This document shows positions 28,082 through 37,445 of a stretch of 64,000 bases of DNA, piece by piece. The stretch is from CBDCUW01 sp963734865 (GTDB taxonomy: Bacteria > Planctomycetota > Planctomycetia > Pirellulales > Pirellulaceae). Location of the stretch: contig CAVTIV010000017.1 in assembly GCA_963734865.1 (NCBI GenBank), positions 62,001 through 126,000 of the forward strand, given 5' to 3'. The notes beneath the pieces were generated by a model, which saw nothing but the letters and a program-made list of their open reading frames with translations, made no database searches and was not told the DNA's origin. Made by a program: the position numbers and the translations under genes. How positions within the stretch are numbered: position 1 is the stretch's first letter; each line of letters starts with the position of its first letter.

Positions 28082-28552
28082 TCAGCCGGAAGTGGCGATT
28101 TTCGGGCCCATGATCCGCGAGATCGCTTGTACAAAGTCCTGGGCGTCATCAAATTCGCGGTACACGCTTGCAAATCGAATGTAAGCAACCTCGTCCAGTT
28201 TGGCCAAGTGTCGCATCACGATATCGCCGACTTGCGTGGACGTTACTTCGGAATCCGAGGCGGCGTAGATATCGGCCTCGATGTCCTGGACGACCCGTTC
28301 GATGGTCGAACTGGAGATTGGCCGCTTCGAGCAGGCACGTTCGATTCCGCGGCGAATCTTCTCGCGTTCGAGCGGTTGGCGGGTCTGGTCGGTTTTGACC
28401 ACGCGAACGCTGAGTTTCTCGATTTTCTCCGTCGTTGCGAATCTTCGTTGACAGGAGCTGCAAATGCGTTTGCGACGGACCATGTAGCCACCCTCCGCTG
28501 TTCGGGTGTCGAGAACTCGATCATTGTCGACGTGGCAATAGGGACAACGCAT
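28082..28552 (-). CDS. nrdR: Transcriptional repressor NrdR
   Basis: Start chosen at ATG 28552; an upstream in-frame start would add 57 unrelated residues. 156 aa, the normal NrdR length. N-terminal zinc ribbon with Cys3, Cys6, Cys31 and Cys34 (MRCPYCHVDN and CSSCQRRF), followed by an ATP-cone domain (VRVVKTDQTRQPLEREKI, IRFASVYREFDD). NrdR senses ATP/dATP and represses ribonucleotide reductase genes by binding NrdR boxes. No nrd gene lies in the window. A palindrome upstream (28586-28598) may be a regulatory site. Confidence 0.95.
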   Translation of the reverse strand: MRCPYCHVDNDRVLDTRTAEGGYMVRRKRICSSCQRRFATTEKIEKLSVRVVKTDQTRQPLEREKIRRGIERACSKRPISSSTIERVVQDIEADIYAASDSEVTSTQVGDIVMRHLAKLDEVAYIRFASVYREFDDAQDFVQAISRIMGPKIATSG

Positions 28553-28585
28553 GGACGCACCTGAAATGACGGGCAACTTCAAGAG

Positions 28586-28598
28586 CGATATAGTATCG
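28586..28598. promoter_or_regulatory. Palindrome between nrdR and the PH-domain gene
   Basis: Perfect inverted repeat CGATA-TAG-TATCG in the 148-bp divergent region, 33 bp upstream of the nrdR ATG. Position fits an operator, but it does not match the known NrdR box well enough to call autoregulation. Confidence 0.35.
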
Positions 28599-28700
28599 GG
28601 ATGCACGCGAGACTCGCAAGTTCTCGGCAACTTGGTGGCCCGACAGGTTGCTTGACCCATCAATCGACGCAAATCCATCCTCGAACAGGAAATCGTACTC

Positions 28701-29348
28701 ATGCCGAATTCGGACCCAAACAACGAAACCGTCAGCGACCAGCGAGACGATCGTACAGGTCATCGCAGTGAAATGGAGCACGATCACCGACCCCCCGGCG
28801 CCGAACGGACACCCGCGGACCGGTTTCGTCAGCAGGCAGCTGCCACACAGTCCGGTCCTGACGACATCGACTCCGAGGAGGACTTGTGGACCGGTGGGTA
28901 CAGTTTCAAAGCGATGATTGGGACCTGGATTGGGATCGCGATTGCCAGCGTTGGGTTGCTAGTTTTACCGATGTTTACCGAGCTCGTGTCCTTTCCCATC
29001 GCGTTGATTGTGATTGTGATGCTGTGGCTGGTCGGCAGTTTACGGTACGCCTGGAGGCGATTGGGAGTCCACTATCGGCTGACGACTCAACGATTTGTCC
29101 ACCAACGAGGCGTATTGACACGCCAGAGCGATCGGATCGAGGTGATTGACATCGATGACGTCCGTTTCACACAGGGGCCAATTCAGCGAGCCTTGGGCGT
29201 CGGTACGATTGTGTTGACAAGCAGCGACAGGACCGACCCGACATTGTCTATGATTGGCATTGCAGATGTGGATGCCGTCGCGGGATTGATCGACGATACT
29301 CGCCGCAGGGAACGTCGTCGGCATAGCCTGCAAATTGAAGCGATCTAA
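28701..29348 (+). CDS. PH-domain (bPH2/YdbS-like) membrane protein
   Basis: 215 aa. A polar N-terminal tail of about 65 residues precedes two membrane helices (FKAMIGTWIGIAIASVGLLV and FPIALIVIVMLWLVGSL), then a bacterial PH domain with the usual YRLTTQRFVHQRGVLTRQSD and IEVIDIDDVRFTQGPIQRAL blocks. Such proteins are small membrane proteins of unknown role. The tail is rich in Asp/Gln/Arg and may be disordered. Possible operon with the next gene, whose reading frame begins near this stop. Confidence 0.88.
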   Translation: MPNSDPNNETVSDQRDDRTGHRSEMEHDHRPPGAERTPADRFRQQAAATQSGPDDIDSEEDLWTGGYSFKAMIGTWIGIAIASVGLLVLPMFTELVSFPIALIVIVMLWLVGSLRYAWRRLGVHYRLTTQRFVHQRGVLTRQSDRIEVIDIDDVRFTQGPIQRALGVGTIVLTSSDRTDPTLSMIGIADVDAVAGLIDDTRRRERRRHSLQIEAI

Positions 29349-29412
29349 TCAATGTGGCTCGCGGTGGCACAAGCGGCGTGTCGAGTTGCTGGTGGGTGAG
29401 AGGGACGAAGAT

Positions 29413-29823
29413 GTGACCAATTGGTTCATTCAATCCGACAAAGAACTCGATGACCTTGGCCCTTTTCGGCCGAGTGAGTTGTTAAACAAGGTGCGCGCCG
29501 GCGAGGTGACGCGGGAGACCAAGCTGCGTAAAGACGACACCGCGTGGTTCGATGCCGGCGACGTTGGCGGGCTGTTCGAGGCGGCGATGCGTCCGACCAT
29601 CGAATACTTCTGCCCGCAATGCGAGACGCAAGTCAACGAGCCACCGGTTGTTTGTCACAAATGTGGCTGCGAGATTCGAAAGGCGATCGCCAAGATTACC
29701 GAGAACTGCATTGTCAACGCTAACGATCAGTCGCTGACCGGACAGGCGGAGCAATCCGTGCAAAACTGGTTGCGAAAGAAAAAAACGAAGCGGAACGACG
29801 ATGGAAACTCGCCCGACAGTTGA
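29413..29823 (+). CDS. GYF-domain and zinc-ribbon protein
   Basis: Start chosen at GTG 29413, preceded by GAGAGGGACG; an in-frame TTG at 29335 would overlap the previous gene. About 136 aa. The N-terminal half (LDDLGPFRPSELLNKVRAGE, TKLRKDDTAWFDAGDV) is the bacterial GYF_2 fold; it is followed by a zinc ribbon with CPQC and CHKCGC. The end is Lys-rich. GYF_2 domains bind proline-rich or membrane partners. Function not known. Confidence 0.75.
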   Translation: MTNWFIQSDKELDDLGPFRPSELLNKVRAGEVTRETKLRKDDTAWFDAGDVGGLFEAAMRPTIEYFCPQCETQVNEPPVVCHKCGCEIRKAIAKITENCIVNANDQSLTGQAEQSVQNWLRKKKTKRNDDGNSPDS

Positions 29824-29826
29824 TCA

Positions 29827-31156
29827 CTAGTAACGGAGCTCTGCTCCAAGCGAAATACCAGTGAACAGGACTTCGCTCTTATTGCGAAGGGATCGGCCCG
29901 TGGTGGTTGGCGAGACGACGTAGCTGAGTTGATCGTTTGCGGATGCGACGTGGGTCATGTACCAAAGCTCGACTCCAGCTCGAACGGAAAGCATTTGACC
30001 AAGTTGGTAACGCAGACCACCACCGAGGTCGATCACGCCGGCCAGATTGTTTTTATCGTCAAAATTGCTGACCAGAGAAACGACGGCGCCATTGTTGACG
30101 AAGCGAACGTCCGATTCGGCGAAGTTCACAAATCCGCCAAGCCGCCCTCGGAAGTCCGTGTATGCATGCTTGCTGATCGGATACAGCAGGTCGAGGCCGA
30201 GCTGAACGCCGAGCATGCGGTTGTCAACAGAGCTGCGCAGCGAGCCATTTTGCGTTGCGTTTTGACTGACGTAGCTGAATCGCTCGTCGTAGTCGATGTA
30301 GCGAAGGCCGTACAGCAGTTTGGCAATATCCCAGCCCACCAGCGTCTTGCTCGCTTCGACGCTCCAGTATTCGGCACGGAATGTTTGGGCCGATGCGGTC
30401 ACCGTGTCGTTGAAACGCGCTCAGATCGGTGGCAACCAGTGGGGATCCCGGGATCAGAAGTGTCTGGATGTTGCCCCCCGGATCGGTCAATCCTCTCGCC
30501 ATCTCCCATTCGATTGGGGCGACGAAGCTAAACTCACAACCATGGACGCAATCGGGTACCGAGCCGATCGTGATACGGCCAGATAATTGCGAGTCGAATC
30601 CGCCCATGTTGTAGTCGGAACTGAGCGTATAGCTCTCGTCGCCGGAACGCTTCATGTACAGTGCTTCGGCCTGGACGTAGTGGTACGGGACGCAGGGGGC
30701 GCAGGGGTTTCCGAAGGCGGAGAACGGAGCGTAACCGCCCCTGCTGCGAACGGTGCCACAAGCGCCGCCTCCGGCACACGCTCCGCCACAACTGCTGTAA
30801 AGTCCGCCGCAAGTCCCGCCACAGTTCGCGCCACATGATTGACAATTGCTCAGGTAACTGACTGGCTGAACAGGCTCCGACTGAGTCGTTTTGGCACCCA
30901 CGTCGGCGGCTGTTGGCACGTTCGACGGGCTCACAATCCGAAACGCTTCATCACCAAGTGTGATGTGACCACCTTGAGATGGAATCAATTGTGAGCCGAT
31001 CGGCTGCGGGATTCGGCTCGGGATACTCGACTGGGCCGAGACGCTTGTGCACGTCACCGTTCCGAGAATCGCAGCACCGCAGACTTTCAACAAGCGAACG
31101 AAAACGCTTCCGCTGCGATGCTGATCAATTTGCCGTTGGATCGAAATGATCTTCAT
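29827..31156 (-). CDS. BBP7 family outer-membrane beta-barrel protein, apparent frameshift
   Basis: Start chosen at ATG 31156 (MKIISIQRQIDQHRSGS) with a signal peptide ending SVSAQ. A Cys/Gly-rich region (NCQSCGANCGGTCGG) precedes the barrel. The barrel domain shows YVQAEALYMKR, FEFS/RAEYW strands and the planctomycete BBP7 block GWDIAKLLYGLRYIDYDERF, ending in a terminal strand TGISLGAELRY. At 30412-30420 the frame changes between DLSAF and FNDTVTASAQTFRAEYW. The protein would sit in the outer membrane. It is 94 bp downstream of the repeat-rich surface protein on the same strand, so the two may be co-transcribed. Confidence 0.82.
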
Positions 31157-31250
31157 GATCGGACCTCTTGAACCCTCGGTGCGGAATGAAACCGCGTTTC
31201 GAACAACCGAAAGTGATTTGTTTGACAGGTGGATATCATCGGGCCGGCTC

Positions 31251-33522
31251 TCAGCGAACCTGCAACTCATCGCATACGGGAACCAAGCATGTCTTACGGA
31301 CCATACGAATGATTTGGGTCGCTGTCGCCTCACTATCACAACGACCGCTGACAACCAATTCGTTCGCCCGAAGATGAATCGTAACGCTGCAACTGGGATA
31401 CATCTTACGGATCGAGTTGTTGAGCATCTCGGCTCGGTGATCGACCGCGTCGCCGGGTGCCGCAACGGCATCATGCACGTGAATCTCGAATGCTCGGACA
31501 AGCGTTGGTGTGTGGTCACTTACGTCCGCCCAGACAACCAACTGCGTCACGCCGTTGCCGGTACCGAGCAGTTTCAGTTCGTTGGGTCCGGCACCAAACG
31601 CTTGGCAGACATTCTTGTCGCCAACTTTGACCCGGCGAACCTGTCCTCCAATGGTCAACGAGCGAACTTGCGTGCGGCTCAAGTAAAGAGGTGTCCATGT
31701 GACTCCGCTGGTGTCTTGTTCTGCCAGCTCATTCCGGTCTGGACTTTTCACTCCGTCCAATCGTGGTGCCTCGACGGGCTTGACCGTCGGACGAATGATC
31801 GTCGCGGAACTTACAGCATGAGTTCGTTCGATTGTCAGCGGCAAAGACGTGACCGCGACCGGTGAACGATATCTCTGTTCGTGAAGCGTCGGTTCGGAAG
31901 GGACGACCCGCGACGCGATCGGAGGTTCGTCGCGATAGATCAACCGCGGTACCTCACTCGCCACTTCGCCGACGTTCGAGCGTGGCAGTACGGGCTCGCG
32001 GTTTGTCTCTGCCGTCGCCGGTGACGGTACAAACGGGACTTCTGTGTCGGCCACCAGAGGTGACGGTAGGAACTGGGGCTCGGTATCGGCAACAAGCGGC
32101 GACGGTGCGAACTGGGGTTCGGTGTCGGCCACCAGAGGCGACGGCTACGAACTGGGGCGCGGTATCAGCCACCAGAGGCGATGGCTCGAACTGGGGCGCG
32201 GTATCAGCCACCAGAGGCGATGGCTCGAACTGGGGTTCGGTATCAGCAAACGCGGGCAGCGGTGCAAGTTCGATCTGCATCGGTAATAACGAATCGAAAT
32301 CGGAATCGTTGTCGGTCAGGGTGATGGACGTCGCAGCGTCGGATTCGCCGTCGGCAATTGCAGGTGATGGAGCGATTTCGGGCAATACCTCCGCAAGGAT
32401 CATCGGCTCTACCAAAAGCACCGGATTGTGCCTCAGGATGCGCCCGTCCGCGTCGCTGTCAAGTTCTTGCGATGTTCTCGTTTCCGGTTTCCTAAGAACG
32501 GCTTCCTGCCAGCCGTTGTCATCGGTTCGTGCGGCTTGCTGCTGATGTCCGACATCATCGATTGCGTGATGCTCTGGCTCCGTGGTCAAGTTCGCGAGCG
32601 CCCAGGCATCCGAGATCGAAAAGAACGGGGGCTCCGTGTCGTCGGCAAGCGATTCCCGATCGAGGGAGTCGACAGGCTGCAATGGTTGTTGCTCCTCGGC
32701 GACGAGTGCTTCACTCGTGACCACTTGTTGCGAGTGGATCCGACGAGATTGTGGCTGAACAAGCTGAACCGCCGATGCCGGGTTCGTCGCCTGCGTCACC
32801 GCGACGTCATCCCCGGGGGATGACAGGACGAAGGGGCGACGTTGAACCAGAACAATCGAGCTGCGCGACTGGTCTGGCAGCGGGTCGATTGCGGTCGATG
32901 GTGGTCCGATGACGATCGGTGGGTCGAGCTCGGTTTTGATCAGATCCTGGTTCACATGATGACGTGAACCAAGGAGCTCGTTTGTTTTGATCGGCGCCGA
33001 TGTAGATGGCTCGATCACCAATTCGGGGGCTCCCGGCTGCAACTGGACCTGAGGCTGCAACTGGACCTGCGGCGGCAACTGGACCTGAGGCTGCGACTGG
33101 ACCTGAGGCTGCGACTGGACCTGAGGCTGCGGCTGGACCTGAGGCTGCAACCGCGCTTGCGGCTGCGACTGGACTTGCAACTGCATCTGTGGCTGGACCT
33201 GAGGCTGCGCAGGAGCGACAACCGTATCGATCGCATGCAGACCAATGGCCGCCGGAACCGGTTTCAGTCGCGTTGGGGGCGTTTGGCTGTCCGAGGCGAG
33301 ATGTACCGGCGAACCATCGTGTGGTGCTGGCTGACAAAACGGATTGGCTTTGATGGCGCCGTTGTAGTCCGACGAATTGAGTGGCAGTGGCGGGAGAACA
33401 CGAACGGGCGTGGCGTTGGGCTGCTGGGCCCACGTGGGACCGACCGAGAGAATCATGGCAAAAAGAATCGCACGGCGGCCGGGCCGTCGTTGCATTGCCA
33501 ATTTGCTGTGTGGGTCACGCAT
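31251..33522 (-). CDS. Repeat-rich secreted protein with pilus-formation N-domain and BON domain, apparent frameshift
   Basis: Signal peptide (RAILFAMILSVGPTWAQQ). Residues about 105-170 are Gln-rich PQVQ/LQ repeats, and a central region has about seven 13-aa repeats of the type PSPLVADTEPQF. Within these repeats near 32145 the frame shifts (QFVAV against QFAPSPLV). The C-terminal part contains a secretin-linked pilus-formation N-domain (RSLTIGGQVRRVKVGDKN then LGTGNGVTQLVVWAD) and a BON domain (LNNSIRKMYPSCSVTIHLRA then LVVSGRCDSEATATQIIRMV). These two domains normally occur in CpaC/GspD-type secretins, but no secretin barrel is present. Surface or periplasmic adhesin/assembly role is inferred. 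Confidence 0.75.
32015..32260. repeat. 39-bp tandem repeats in coding sequence
   Basis: Consecutive 36-39 bp units encode PSPLVADTEPQF-type 13-mers on the minus strand. One unit (near 32145) differs by an extra base and marks the frame change. Confidence 0.8.
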
Positions 33523-33784
33523 GCCGCATCCTTGCGTTCCGAGCGATCAAGGTTGATGCGCCCCCTCGGCACACCATCTGACGCCGGCACTTGCGCACCG
33601 GAACGTCGGATGTTTGAAGTATCGGATAGCGGTTGCCCCGACATTAACGATTCTGACGGCTCCAACGCGTGTGACGGTCACTCCAATCGTTCGGATCGGA
33701 TGCATTGACCCCGTTTGCGGCTGGAACTGCAGTGGCGGGATGACGGGTGGAACTTCCGCGAGGGCGGACGGACGGCCAATCGCG

Positions 33785-34636
33785 TCAACCGCTGGTGTTT
33801 TCGCCGCGTCTCCGCGCCACTTCGAAAGCGATGACGGCTGCCGATACCGATAGATTGAGACTGTCTGTCTCCCCCAACATGGGGATTCGCACGCCGTCGA
33901 TCGGTTGGTCGCCGAGCATCTGCCACCGCTCTCCCAGCCCTGCCGATTCGTTGCCGAAAATGATCGCCAGAGGCAGCGTCAAATCGGATGACCAAAGGGG
34001 GCGAGAGGATTCGAGCCGGGCCGCCAAGGCCCGAATCTGGTGCCTGATCAAGTACTGCGTGATGAGCGTTTCGCTGGCATTGGCCGACGGAACTCGGAAT
34101 ACCGCACCGAGGCTGCTACGAATGGCATTGGGGTTGAAGACGTCGCCGCCGCTGCCGCAGAGCAGGACGGCGTCGACGCCGGCAGCGTCGGCACAGCGAA
34201 AGACGGCGCCAACATTTCCCGGTTTCTCGATCTGATCGAGGATAAGAATGAGTGGAGTCGACGGGATCGGCAGGCTTTGCAGAGAGCGTTTTGGTTCCTC
34301 GAATTCGGCCACCACGCCGCGGGAAGACTGGCCAAAACAAATTTTCCCCATCACCGAATCCGACACGATCTGGCGATGCTGTTGCGGCGATGCCGCCGCG
34401 AGCACGGTCTGAACCGCCCGGTCGCGCGAGAAATCTGGGTCCGAAAGTTCCGCACTTTCGGGCAGGTAGACCGCACACAACTGAAGTCCGGCCTCGATTG
34501 CCTGTGACGTTTCACGCCAACCATCGACGATGACTCGACCGGCACGACGTCTCGCACGATTGTCCCGCATACGAATCAAATGTCGCACGGTCGGATTGGC
34601 GGCACTCCGCAGAACCGTCGGATCGAAGTCATTCAT
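33785..34636 (-). CDS. TrmH/SpoU-family RNA 2'-O-methyltransferase
   Basis: 283 aa. The SPOUT methyltransferase motifs are present: motif 1 QIEKPGNVGAVFRCADAAG, motif 2 IIFGNESAGL and motif 3 RIPMLGETDSLNLSVSAAV (the knot that binds AdoMet). An N-terminal substrate-binding domain starts NPTVRHLIRMRDNRARRRAG, the usual RlmB/TsnR-type region for rRNA recognition. Target rRNA or tRNA base is unknown. Convergent partner is the N-terminal part of the surface protein cluster; divergent to the GNAT gene. Confidence 0.9.
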   Translation of the reverse strand: MNDFDPTVLRSAANPTVRHLIRMRDNRARRRAGRVIVDGWRETSQAIEAGLQLCAVYLPESAELSDPDFSRDRAVQTVLAAASPQQHRQIVSDSVMGKICFGQSSRGVVAEFEEPKRSLQSLPIPSTPLILILDQIEKPGNVGAVFRCADAAGVDAVLLCGSGGDVFNPNAIRSSLGAVFRVPSANASETLITQYLIRHQIRALAARLESSRPLWSSDLTLPLAIIFGNESAGLGERWQMLGDQPIDGVRIPMLGETDSLNLSVSAAVIAFEVARRRGENTSG

Positions 34637-34716
34637 GCGTTCGTCTGTTATCCTGGTCCTCGAGACCCCACCTGCAGACCATCAATCCTACACCGACTCC
34701 CAGAGACAAATCGACC

Positions 34717-35847
34717 ATGAGCAAGGCGGTGCGTTGTGAAGTTGTGACCTCGCGAGCAGACCGGAAGGCATTTCTCAATGTCGAACGGGCGATTTATCGC
34801 GACGAACCCAATTGGGTGCCGCCGCTGTGGATGGTTCGCCGCGAGTTGGTGGGTTTCAAGCCTCATCCGTTCTATGACGACGCTCAGGGCCAGGCATTCT
34901 TGGTCCGCCGCGGAGATCAGGTGGTGGGTCGAGTATTGGCGATTGTCAATCATGCCCATAACCGGATGCATGGTGAGAAACGAGGATTCTTTGGGTTTTA
35001 TGAATGTTTCGATGATCTCGATGCCAGCAATGAGCTATTTGCAGTGGCGACGGATTGGCTTCGCCAGCAAGGGATGACCGCGGCGCGAGGTCCCGTCAAT
35101 CCGAGCCTGAATTACGAGTGTGGATTGTTGGTCGACGGATTCGATACGCCGCCCACCTACTTGATCCCGTACAATCGCGATTACTATGAACGATTGATCA
35201 AGGCGTTCGGGTTCGAGAAATCGCAGGATCTATTCAGCTACGAGGCCCACATCGACATCCTCGAAGATCTCGATCCAAAATTGATGTTTGTGATCCAGGA
35301 GGCGACCAAGCGGTTCAAGGTGAAATGCCGACCGATCGACCGCCGTCACTTCGCCGCCGACGTTCGTTCCTTTCTCGAGATCTACAATCTTTCGCTCCAG
35401 CAGACCTGGGGCTATGTGCCGATGAGTGAGGCCGAAATCGATCATCAAAGTGCGGGCTTGAAACATCTGATCGTTCCCGAGTTGACCAGCATCGCGGAGA
35501 TCGACGGTAAACCGGTCGGGGCCGGATTCGGGTTACTCGATTACAACCAAATCATCAAAAAGATCGATGGACGACTGTTCCCCTTTGGCTGGTTGAAGCT
35601 GCTGACAGGCAAACGAAAGATCGATCGATTGAGGTTGATCAGCACGAATGTGTTGCCGGAGTATCAAAAATGGGGCCTCGGTCTGGTGACGCTGGCGAGA
35701 ATTCTCCCGGATGCGATCACCCGCGGGATCCAGATCGGCGAGTTTTCATGGGTTTTGGAGAGCAATTCCCTGTCCCGTGGGACGATTGAACGTGGTGGTG
35801 CGAAGCGAACAAAAGTGCACCGGATTTATGATCTATCCTTGAGCTAG
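34717..35847 (+). CDS. GNAT-like acyltransferase family protein
   Basis: 376 aa, ATG 34717. The C-terminal half has a GNAT pattern with LRLISTNVLPEYQKWGLGLV and FSWVLESNSLSRGTIERGGA near the end, and the N-terminal part has the paired motif RAIYRDEPNWVPPL and GPVNPSLNYECGLLVDGFD, typical of the YghO-like family of about 380 aa. This family is related to acetyltransferases but the substrate is unknown. Spaced 139 bp from the ketosynthase-like gene on the same strand. Confidence 0.75.
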   Translation: MSKAVRCEVVTSRADRKAFLNVERAIYRDEPNWVPPLWMVRRELVGFKPHPFYDDAQGQAFLVRRGDQVVGRVLAIVNHAHNRMHGEKRGFFGFYECFDDLDASNELFAVATDWLRQQGMTAARGPVNPSLNYECGLLVDGFDTPPTYLIPYNRDYYERLIKAFGFEKSQDLFSYEAHIDILEDLDPKLMFVIQEATKRFKVKCRPIDRRHFAADVRSFLEIYNLSLQQTWGYVPMSEAEIDHQSAGLKHLIVPELTSIAEIDGKPVGAGFGLLDYNQIIKKIDGRLFPFGWLKLLTGKRKIDRLRLISTNVLPEYQKWGLGLVTLARILPDAITRGIQIGEFSWVLESNSLSRGTIERGGAKRTKVHRIYDLSLS

Positions 35848-35985
35848 ACTCTGAGATGGCGATTGCGAAGCGTTTTTCTCGCAACACCGCGCCAATTCGG
35901 CGGTCGATGCAGACCCTGTTCAGCACGGCGGTCGAGAATCATAATCTTGCTCTGACACTCGCCGTTCATCCCGCATCCGCATCAA

Positions 35986-37341
35986 ATGCCGCAAAGCAAC
36001 GTTGTCATCACCGGGTTGGGCGTGGTTTCGTCGATCGGAATCGGTTCGGACGCATTCTTTCAGGGACTGTTGGCAAAGCGGTCGGGCATTCGTTCGTTGG
36101 CCGACCGGACGGATGAGGGTGCCAAGCCAGGCGTGGTCAACGAGCCTGCTGGGATTTGGATCGGTGGCCCGATCGTTGATTTCGATGCCAAACAGTACGT
36201 CCGCCCGCGCAAGGCGCTCAAGGTGATGTGCCGCGAGATACAGCTTGCATTCGCTGCTTCGCAACTGGCCATCGAACACGCCGGGCTCGCTGACAAACTG
36301 CCCGCTAGCGCCGAAGGCGATCTTCATCCGGCCGATGTTGGCAACGTATTCGGCAGTGAGATGTTTTATGGACCACCGGTCGAGATGGAGGACGCGATCA
36401 AGGACTGCATGCGTCCAGATGGCACAGTCGACCAATCGAAGTTCGGTGGAGTCGCGATGCGACAGGTCATGCCGCTGTGGATGCTGAAGTATCTGCCCAA
36501 CATGCCTGCCTGCCACGTCGGGATCGCTTTGAATGCTCACGGTCCCAACAACTCGTTGATTGTGGGTGATGTCTCCGGAGCCGCGGCGATGATCGAAGCA
36601 GCATCGTGTCTGCAACGTGGCATTGCCAAGGTGATGGTCAGCGGAGCTTCGGGCACACGAATCAACACGACGCGAATGAACTATCGCGCAGATTCGCCGA
36701 TACCGGATAGGGCCGACCCCGTTTCGCACAGTTCGCGCCCGCACGATCCGACATCACGCGGAGTCGTGGGAGGCGAAGCGGCTGCCGCCATGATCTTGGA
36801 AACCGAATCGGACGCCCTCGCTCGCGGCGCAACCCCGCTCGCCAGAATCAAATCGTATGCGGCTCGATTTGTCCCCTCGCAAGGTATGAGCCAAGCAAAA
36901 CGGTCGTGCGAATCGAACGCCACCGGTATTCGCGGATCGTCACAAGCAATCAGGCTGGCCATCGAAGCGGCGCTTCGTGATGCCGGGCTAACGGCCGAGG
37001 ACATTGGCCTGGTCATCAGCCATGCCATGGGTGACGCGGTGATCGATGCGGAAGAACGCCAGGCACTCAGCCAAGTGCTTCCCGGTGTCCCCCTTGTCGC
37101 CCCGATTGCATCGCTGGGTCACACCGGCGCGGCCAGCAGTATGGTCGGTCTGATCGTCGGTGTGATGTCATTGGCAAGACGGGTCATACCGCCAACGTTG
37201 AATGCCGCGGCGTCCAACGGCTTTCTGCGCAGCGAAGCCGAGACGCTGTGCAAAGATCATGTGCTCTGTCTGTCCCATACCGCCGAGGGAAATGCGATGG
37301 CGGTCGTGCTCGCAGCCGCGAAGCCTGTGGCATCGGGGTAG
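35986..37341 (+). CDS. Beta-ketoacyl synthase homologue lacking the nucleophilic Cys
   Basis: 451 aa with a thiolase-fold ketosynthase throughout: VVITGLGVVSSIG at the N-terminus, GPNNSLIVGDVSGAAAMIEA where FabF has its nucleophile, ISHAMGDAVIDAEE and APIASLGHTGAAS. The two catalytic His are kept (His346 and His379), but the active-site Cys is replaced by Asp195. It may be a chain-length-factor-like partner, a decarboxylase or a catalytically dead scaffold. Condensing chemistry by itself is unlikely. No acyl carrier protein or PKS module is nearby; a GNAT gene lies upstream. Confidence 0.85.
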   Translation: MPQSNVVITGLGVVSSIGIGSDAFFQGLLAKRSGIRSLADRTDEGAKPGVVNEPAGIWIGGPIVDFDAKQYVRPRKALKVMCREIQLAFAASQLAIEHAGLADKLPASAEGDLHPADVGNVFGSEMFYGPPVEMEDAIKDCMRPDGTVDQSKFGGVAMRQVMPLWMLKYLPNMPACHVGIALNAHGPNNSLIVGDVSGAAAMIEAASCLQRGIAKVMVSGASGTRINTTRMNYRADSPIPDRADPVSHSSRPHDPTSRGVVGGEAAAAMILETESDALARGATPLARIKSYAARFVPSQGMSQAKRSCESNATGIRGSSQAIRLAIEAALRDAGLTAEDIGLVISHAMGDAVIDAEERQALSQVLPGVPLVAPIASLGHTGAASSMVGLIVGVMSLARRVIPPTLNAAASNGFLRSEAETLCKDHVLCLSHTAEGNAMAVVLAAAKPVASG

Positions 37342-37445
37342 TGAACCGGCGGATCAGCGAGTGCCGGCGCAGCCAACAACATCGCCGCCGCGATCGCCAC
37401 CCCAACGGCCAGAGGGGACCGATGCATCGGAAAAGCAACGGTCTT

